Program-made: the position numbers and the translations under genes
The notes under the pieces: generated by a model
Told to the model about the DNA's origin: nothing
The model's database searches: none
The model's input: the letters and a program-made list of their open reading frames with translations, nothing else
In this document: positions 13,480-18,580 of the stretch, piece after piece
Position numbering within the stretch: position 1 is the stretch's first letter
Layout of the letters: each line of letters begins with the position of its first letter
NCBI GenBank assembly: GCA_050742255.1
Contig: JBOGHU010000011.1
Span: forward strand, 1 to 18,580
Source of the DNA: JBOGHU01 sp050742255
GTDB lineage: Bacteria; Actinomycetota; Acidimicrobiia; Acidimicrobiales; CADCSY01
Direction: 5' to 3'
DNA: 18,580 nucleotides

Positions 13480-14976
13480 CTAGGAGACCCAGTCGAAGGT
13501 GCGGGTGACCGCCTTCTGCCAGAGGGCGTAGCCGCGGTCGCGCTCGGTCGGGCCCATCTGGGGGTACCACTCCTTGTCCTTGCCCCAGTTGGCCCGCAGG
13601 TCCTCGACCTCCGACCAGAACCCGACCGCCAGCCCGGCCGCATAGGCGGCACCGAGGGCCGTGGTCTCGGCCACGGTCGGGCGGATGACCGGCACGCCCA
13701 GCACGTCGGCCTGGAACTGCATGAGCAGCTCGTTGTGGACCATGCCGCCGTCTACCTTGAGCGAGGTGAGGTCGACGCCCGAGTCGGCGTTCATGGCGTC
13801 GGCCACCTCCTTGGTCTGCCAGGCGGTAGCCTCTAGCACCGCCCGGGCGATGTGGCCCTTGTTCACGTAGCGGGTCAGCCCGGCGATCACGCCCCGGGCG
13901 TCACTGCGCCAGTAGGGGGCGAACAGGCCGGAGAACGCGGGCACGAAGTAGACGCCGCCGTTGTCCTCCACGGTCTGGGCCAGCGCCTCGACCTCGGTCG
14001 AGTCGGAGATCATGCCGAGGTTGTCACGCAGCCACTGCACGAGGGCTCCGGTGATGGCGATCGACCCTTCGAGCATGTACACGGCCGGGTGGTCGCCGAT
14101 CTTGTAGGCGAGCCCGGTGATCAACCCCCTCTCCGACGGCACCGCTTCGGTGCCGGTGTTGAGCAGGAGGAAGCAGCCGGTGCCGTACGTGTTCTTCGCC
14201 TCTCCGACGGCGAAGCAGGTCTGGCCGAACAGGGCCGCCTGCTGGTCGCCCAGGTCGCCGGCGACGGGTACACCGGCGATGTCGCCCGTGGCCTCCCCGT
14301 AGGCCTGGCTCGAGGGGCGGATCCCGGGCAGCATCGCCCGGGGGATGTCGAGCAGGGACAAGATGCCGTCGTCCCAGTCGAGCGTCTCGAGGTTCATGAG
14401 CATCGTCCGGCTGGCGTTGGTCACGTCGGTGACGTGGGCGCCGCCCTCCGGGCCACCGGTCAGGTTCCAGATGCACCAGGTGTCGATGTTGCCGAACAGC
14501 AGATCGCCGGCCTCGGCCCGCTCCCGTGCGCCGTCGACGTTGTCGAGGATCCACTTGACCTTCGGGCCGGAGAAGTAGGTGGCGATCGGCAGCCCCGTCG
14601 CGGCTCGGAACCGGTCCTGGCCACCGTCGGCCGACAGCTCGTTGCAGATCTGGTCGGTGCGGGTGTCCTGCCAGACGACGGCGTTGTGGATCGGCTGGCC
14701 GCTGGACCTCTCCCACACGACCGTGGTCTCCCGCTGGTTGGTGACGCCCACCGCGGCCAGGTCGGACGCCTGGGCGCCCGCCAGCTCGAGCCCTCCCGGG
14801 ATGACCTCCTGGCAACGGGACCAGATCTCGGTTGCGTCGTGCTCGACCCATCCGGGCTTCGGGTAGATCTGCTCGTGCTCCTTCTGGTGGATGGCCACGA
14901 CCTGCCCGCCGTGGTCGAAGATCATGAACCGGGTGCTGGTCGTGCCCTGATCGAGCGCTCCGACGTACTTTGCCAT
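13480..14976 (-). CDS. glpK: Glycerol kinase
   Basis: GlpK phosphorylates glycerol with ATP to glycerol-3-phosphate in the cytoplasm, trapping the sugar alcohol that enters through GlpF. It is a FGGY-family kinase of 498 residues, the standard length. The ATP-binding LDQGTTSTRFM lies at 8-18, the glycerol-binding NQRET at 80-84, and the catalytic Asp is D244 in LGDQQAALFGQ. SGLFAPYWRSDARG and VDGGMVHNELLMQ are also present. The frame is open upstream to 15072, but ATG 14976 has a GGGGAG ribosome-binding site 2 bases before it and gives the conserved N-terminus. The gene follows dhaL after 47 bases. I do not see the histidine motif that HPr phosphorylates in Firmicutes glycerol kinases, so direct PTS control at that site is not supported. 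Confidence 0.97.
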   Translation of the reverse strand: MAKYVGALDQGTTSTRFMIFDHGGQVVAIHQKEHEQIYPKPGWVEHDATEIWSRCQEVIPGGLELAGAQASDLAAVGVTNQRETTVVWERSSGQPIHNAVVWQDTRTDQICNELSADGGQDRFRAATGLPIATYFSGPKVKWILDNVDGARERAEAGDLLFGNIDTWCIWNLTGGPEGGAHVTDVTNASRTMLMNLETLDWDDGILSLLDIPRAMLPGIRPSSQAYGEATGDIAGVPVAGDLGDQQAALFGQTCFAVGEAKNTYGTGCFLLLNTGTEAVPSERGLITGLAYKIGDHPAVYMLEGSIAITGALVQWLRDNLGMISDSTEVEALAQTVEDNGGVYFVPAFSGLFAPYWRSDARGVIAGLTRYVNKGHIARAVLEATAWQTKEVADAMNADSGVDLTSLKVDGGMVHNELLMQFQADVLGVPVIRPTVAETTALGAAYAAGLAVGFWSEVEDLRANWGKDKEWYPQMGPTERDRGYALWQKAVTRTFDWVS

Positions 14977-15023
14977 AGCTCCCCTTCCCCTCTCGCTCCA
15001 GTCCCCCTCGTGCCCCTCGTCGG

Positions 15024-15670
15024 TCACGCCGCTGCCGCCCACGTGTCGGCAGCCGCCTGCACCAGCAGCCACGACGACGTGGCGCCGGGGTCCTGGTGCC
15101 CGGCGCTACGAGCGCCCAGGTAGCTCGCCCGTCCCTTCCGGGCCACGAGCGGGATCGTCGCCCGCATGCCGTCCTCGGCCGCCGCGGCCGAGCGGCGCAG
15201 GGCCTCGGCGAACGACGTGCCCTCTTCGAGCGCCTGTGCCAGTGCCGCGGAAGCGGGGAGCAGGGCGTCGATCATGGTCTTGTCGTCGGGCTCGGCCTTG
15301 CCCCGGGCCTGCACGCCGCACACCGCCGCCTCGAGGGCGGCCGCCCAGTCGTGGGGCGCGAGGGTCGTCTTGCCCGCCGTGGCCGTTCCGAGCTGGAGGA
15401 AGATCGTGCCGTACAGCGGCCCGCCCGCACCCCCGACGGTGGAGACCAACGTCATGCCCACGGCCTTGAGAAGACCGCCGATGTCGGTGTCGGCGCCGGC
15501 GCCGGCCGGCCCGTCCAGCCTGGCCAGCGCCGCCTGCATGCCGCGGTTCATGTTGATGCCGTGGTCGGCGTCGCCGATGGCCGAGTCGAGCGCGGTGAGC
15601 TCCTCCTTGTGCTCGGCGACGGCGGTGGCGAACCCGCGCACCCAGGCCAGCACGTCGTCGAACGACAGGC

Positions 15671-15674
<4 letters not shown>
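15024..15674 (-). CDS. dhaL: Dihydroxyacetone kinase subunit L (ADP-binding)
   Basis: DhaL holds ADP/ATP as a permanent coenzyme. It is phosphorylated by DhaM and passes the phosphate to dihydroxyacetone on DhaK. The 216-residue protein contains the magnesium and nucleotide signature DSAIGDADHGINMNRGM, with D30, D35 and D37 matching the three metal-binding aspartates of the E. coli protein. GGAGGPLYGT and DDKTMIDALLP follow at their usual places. The start is GTG 15674, which overlaps the dhaK stop by 4 bases. The frame is open upstream inside dhaK, but nothing recognisable is encoded there. The presence of a PTS-type DhaM at the operon end shows that this is the PEP-dependent form and not the ATP-dependent single-chain kinase. 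Confidence 0.95.
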
Positions 15675-16675
<1,001 letters not shown>

Positions 16676-16693
16676 GGGCGCCTCCCTTCGGCG

Positions 16694-17440
16694 TCAGATG
16701 CCGGGGTACACCGCCTGGAACACCAGGGCTGCAGCGACGCCGCCCACGACCGGGCCGACCACCGGGACCCAGGAGTAGCCCCAATCGGAGTTGCCCTTGC
16801 CGGCGATGGGGAGGACGAAGTGGGCGATCCGGGGCCCGAGGTCGCGGGCCGGGTTGATGGCGTAGCCGGTGGGCCCGCCGAGCGACAGGCCGATCGAGAG
16901 CACGAGCAGGCCGATGAGCAGCGGCGGCAGCGCTCCCGACAGTGCGCCCGCGATCTCGCCCTCACCGAGTGAGCCGAACGCCTCGACGATGCCGAGCACC
17001 CCGAACACCAGCACGAACGTGCCGATGATCTCGGTGACCAGGTTCTGCCCGTAGCGCCGGACAGCAGGGCCGGTGCTGTACACGGCCAGCTTCAGGCCGG
17101 GATCCTGGGTCTCGGCCCAGTGGGGCAGGTAGGCCAGCCACACCAGCGCCGCGCCCAGGATGGCCCCCGCGAACTGGCCCAGCAGGTAGAGCGGCACGTC
17201 GGCCCAGCCGACGCTGCCGATGGACGCGAAGCCGAACGTGACAGCCGGGTTGATGTGGGCGCCGCTGAATCGGCCGACGGCGTACACGGCCATGGCGACG
17301 GCGAGGCCCCATCCGAAGGTGATCACGATCCAACCCGAGTTCTGCCCCTTCGACTTGCTCAGCAAGACGTTGGCGACGACGCCGTCGCCCAAGAGGACCA
17401 GGATGGCAGTGCCGATGAGCTCTGCCGTGAAGATCGGCAT
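16694..17440 (-). CDS. glpF: Aquaglyceroporin, glycerol uptake facilitator
   Basis: GlpF is a major intrinsic protein that lets glycerol diffuse through the cytoplasmic membrane. The 248-residue sequence shows six hydrophobic helices and both pore motifs: NPA at 64-66 in SGAHINPAVTFG, and NPARD at 196-200 in TGYAINPARDLGPR. The NPARD Asp marks the glycerol-type subgroup. By alignment with E. coli GlpF, the selectivity filter would be W44, G184, Y193 and R199, a Tyr for the usual Phe at one position. The ATG at 17440 has a GAAGGGG sequence 5 bases upstream. A second, out-of-frame ATG lies 4 bases earlier, inside a 12-bp palindrome. As the first gene of the nine-gene run it couples uptake to GlpK. 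Confidence 0.96.
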   Translation of the reverse strand: MPIFTAELIGTAILVLLGDGVVANVLLSKSKGQNSGWIVITFGWGLAVAMAVYAVGRFSGAHINPAVTFGFASIGSVGWADVPLYLLGQFAGAILGAALVWLAYLPHWAETQDPGLKLAVYSTGPAVRRYGQNLVTEIIGTFVLVFGVLGIVEAFGSLGEGEIAGALSGALPPLLIGLLVLSIGLSLGGPTGYAINPARDLGPRIAHFVLPIAGKGNSDWGYSWVPVVGPVVGGVAAALVFQAVYPGI

Positions 17441-17447
17441 GCATGCC
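17436..17447. promoter_or_regulatory. 12-bp perfect palindrome over the glpF start codon
   Basis: GGCATGCATGCC at 17436-17447 is its own reverse complement and contains the glpF ATG plus an out-of-frame ATG. ATGCAT recurs at 17500-17505 next to the predicted -10. It may be a regulator site or an mRNA hairpin hiding the start, or coincidence. Confidence 0.3.
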
Positions 17448-17490
17448 CCTTCAGCGACGTGGGAGGGACCAGGAGATCACTGCCACGCCA

Positions 17491-17525
17491 CTTGCAAGGA
17501 TGCATGGTCAGATACTGCCCGTCAA
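17491..17525 (-). promoter_or_regulatory. Promoter of the glpF-dhaM operon
   Basis: On the minus strand TTGACG (17525-17520) matches the -35 consensus at 5 of 6 positions. Seventeen bases further is CATCCT (17502-17497), a moderate -10. The palindrome CTTGCAAG at 17491-17498 overlaps the end of the -10 and the likely start site, a good place for a repressor. The 5' leader would be about 50 bases. The -35 overlaps the stop codon of the broken glycosyltransferase gene. Confidence 0.5.
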
Positions 17526-18275
17526 GGGATCCGAGCCACGGGCGAGCCCACGGTCCCCGATTCGAGCAGCCGCAGACGACGCTCGAGCGGTGGCTGAACC
17601 TTCCGCCGGTGCCGGAGGGCGGCCGGGAGGCGGCACAGCGCCCCCGCCACGGCTCGCCCCTGGTGGGCGTCGGTGACGGCCACCCGCAGCGCCGCCGCCG
17701 TCCGGGCAGCGGCGACGGCAGCGGGGCGTCGCAGCCAGTCCACGAGCAGCCGGTTGCGAAGCTCGAGGATGTGGCGGTCGCCGGCCCGCCCGACCCGGCC
17801 CGGGTGGTGGTGGGCGACGACCTCCTCGACGGAGGCCAGGCCCCACCCGGCGGCCTCCAGGTCGATGGCGAGCAGCGCCTCCTCGCCCCCGAAGAAGAGG
17901 AGCTCGTCGAACCCGCCGGCATCGAGGAAGGCCTCCCGGCGCACCACCGCCCCACACGCGAGGAACCCGAGCACTGCGGGGCCGGGCAGATCGGGTCCGC
18001 CGGCCAGCGGGCTGGCCGCCATGGGGTCGCAGGTCGGGTCGGGGTGCTGCTGCGGCCCGACCACGACCCGGGCCGCCAGCAACCCGAGCCGCGGGTGCGC
18101 GTCGAGGAGGTCGGCCGCCCGGCACAGCGCCCCAGCGGCCCAGCTCCACGACCTCCAGGCCGGGCGCCTCGGCCCGCACGGCGTCGGCCGAGCCGTCGCT
18201 CGAGCCGTTGTCGACCACCACGACGGGGGGGCTCTGGGGCAAGAGGTGGTGCAGCGTGTCGAGGAGACCCAGACC
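17522..18275 (-). pseudogene. Glycosyltransferase family 2, broken by 5' loss and an internal frameshifting deletion
   Basis: Two reading frames each hold part of one GT2 enzyme. The first (from about 18275) reads LLDTLHHLLPQSPPVVVVDN and GSSDGS through to VVELGR, the nucleotide-sugar-binding N-terminal part. The second (from about 18145 to 17522) reads SWAAGALCRAADLLDAHP and then the acceptor-side half, with GFLACGAVVRREAFLDAGGF, FGGEEALLAIDLEAAGWG and AHHHPG. The frames meet at 18135-18145. Between them this subfamily normally has NLGAA...R and a DDD metal-binding motif, roughly 28 residues, and these are absent. The first beta strand and start codon are missing too: the frame reaches a stop at 18341-18339 through unrelated sequence. 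The product would be inactive. Fused frames or an assembly error would not explain both lesions easily. Confidence 0.75.
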
Positions 18276-18330
18276 TCCGCAAGTAGCTGAAGAAAGGTGC
18301 TGTGACCTGGACGTTTCTGGGCCGGGGGTA

Positions 18331-18359
18331 TTGCATAATCAGATCAAGCATGGTAGGCT
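18331..18359 (+). promoter_or_regulatory. Promoter of the right-edge ORF
   Basis: TTGCAT (18331-18336), a 17-base spacer, and TAGGCT (18354-18359) make a well-spaced sigma-70-type promoter. GTG follows 6 bases after the -10, so the transcript would be leaderless. The -10 is identical to that of gcvT. Confidence 0.6.
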
Positions 18360-18365
18360 CGGGGG

Positions 18366-18580
18366 GTGTCAGAGACAGCCGAGCTGAATCCCCCGGAGCT
18401 AGCTGGCATGCCCGGCAGATGGCAGTTGGAACGGACGCAGGTGGGTGCCGAATCCGTGGTCAGCTTCGGTCCCAGGGTGTTGTTCCGCATCGGTGCAGGC
18501 GACCGGGGGATGCGCAACCTGGCCATGGTTGCCCTCACTCAGGCGGGCACCGCCTCCACGGTGGTCGCGGATCTCTTCGG
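18366..18580 (+). CDS. Partial ORF, helix-turn-helix protein, possibly transposase N-terminus
   Basis: GTG 18366 opens a frame of 71 codons with no stop before the window ends. An in-frame TAG at 18354 rules out an earlier start. The N-terminal 30 residues are polar (LNPPELAGMPGRWQLERT). Then come SFGPRVLFRIGAGDRGMRNL and AMVALTQAGTASTVVADLFG, the latter reading like the first two helices of a helix-turn-helix. The pattern of a short beta stretch, GDRGMRNL, then an alanine-rich helix-turn-helix resembles the DNA-binding N-terminus of some actinobacterial transposases as I remember them. That identification is uncertain because the catalytic domain is outside the window. The ORF points away from the broken glycosyltransferase gene and has its own promoter. 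Confidence 0.5.
   Translation, partial: MSETAELNPPELAGMPGRWQLERTQVGAESVVSFGPRVLFRIGAGDRGMRNLAMVALTQAGTASTVVADLF

Larger units (their letters stand above)
18282..18580 (+). mobile_element. Probable left part of a mobile element
   Basis: From about 18282 the base composition falls, with AT-rich words such as TTGCATAATC that are rare elsewhere here. Glycosyltransferase similarity stops at about 18275. A self-contained promoter and ORF then run in the opposite direction out of the window. This is how one end of an insertion sequence in a gene looks. The right end, terminal repeats and target duplication lie outside, so the boundary is approximate. Confidence 0.4.

Noticed and set aside
12948..13508. 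186-codon + strand frame over the glpA-glpK gap
   Set aside because: It lies opposite glpA and the repeat gene. Its hydrophobic Leu/Val stretch is the complement of Glu/Gln/Asp codons in the repeat protein.
13100..13570. 156-codon minus-strand frame across the small repeat gene
   Set aside because: It overlaps the glpK 3' end by about 90 bases, shows Arg/Ser/Pro low complexity, and has no ribosome-binding site comparable to that of the 84-codon gene.
17359..18351. 330-codon minus-strand frame from the right edge into glpF
   Set aside because: It is a third frame through the glycosyltransferase remnant, with Arg/Pro-rich sequence and no domain.

Overview
This window is chromosomal DNA from a very GC-rich actinobacterium-like organism. 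Protein-coding frames have strongly G/C third positions, many starts are GTG or TTG, and neighbouring genes overlap by 4 bases. At least two genes have a TAGGCT hexamer 6-7 bases before the start codon, the signature of leaderless transcripts. The glycine dehydrogenase is split into two subunits, unlike the single GcvP of mycobacteria and streptomycetes. An Acidimicrobiia-type lineage is a plausible guess, but the sequence alone does not prove it.

Left part (1-5567, + strand): a perfect 11-bp hairpin (1-27), then a tightly overlapping operon of gcvT, gcvPA, gcvPB and a membrane-anchored metallophosphoesterase. The glycine cleavage H protein gene is not in the window. Middle (5568-6394): a structured 236-base intergenic region and a PgsA-like CDP-alcohol phosphotransferase. 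Its stop codon lies in a hairpin that may terminate both it and the convergent operon.

Central and right part (17440 down to 6413, - strand): one long run of nine genes for three-carbon polyol use, in the order glpF, dhaK, dhaL, glpK, a small repeat protein, glpA, glpB, glpC, dhaM. GlpF admits glycerol. GlpK makes glycerol-3-phosphate, and GlpABC oxidises it to dihydroxyacetone phosphate with electrons passing to the quinone pool. DhaK and DhaL phosphorylate dihydroxyacetone, fed by DhaM. DhaM is fused to HPr and a complete enzyme I, so the entire phosphoenolpyruvate-to-DhaL relay is one 841-residue protein. The dha genes are split, with dhaKL at the front and dhaM at the end. Between glpK and glpA is an 84-residue hydrophilic protein with four copies of a DFARGQ-like motif, the least explained gene here.

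Right end (17522-18580): a glycosyltransferase family 2 gene is a pseudogene. It has lost its 5' end and has an internal deletion plus frameshift that removed the expected metal-binding Asp motif. Beyond its broken 5' end lies less GC-rich DNA with a clear promoter and a leaderless + strand ORF that leaves the window. That ORF looks like the helix-turn-helix N-terminus of a transposase-type protein, so a mobile element probably begins near 18280.
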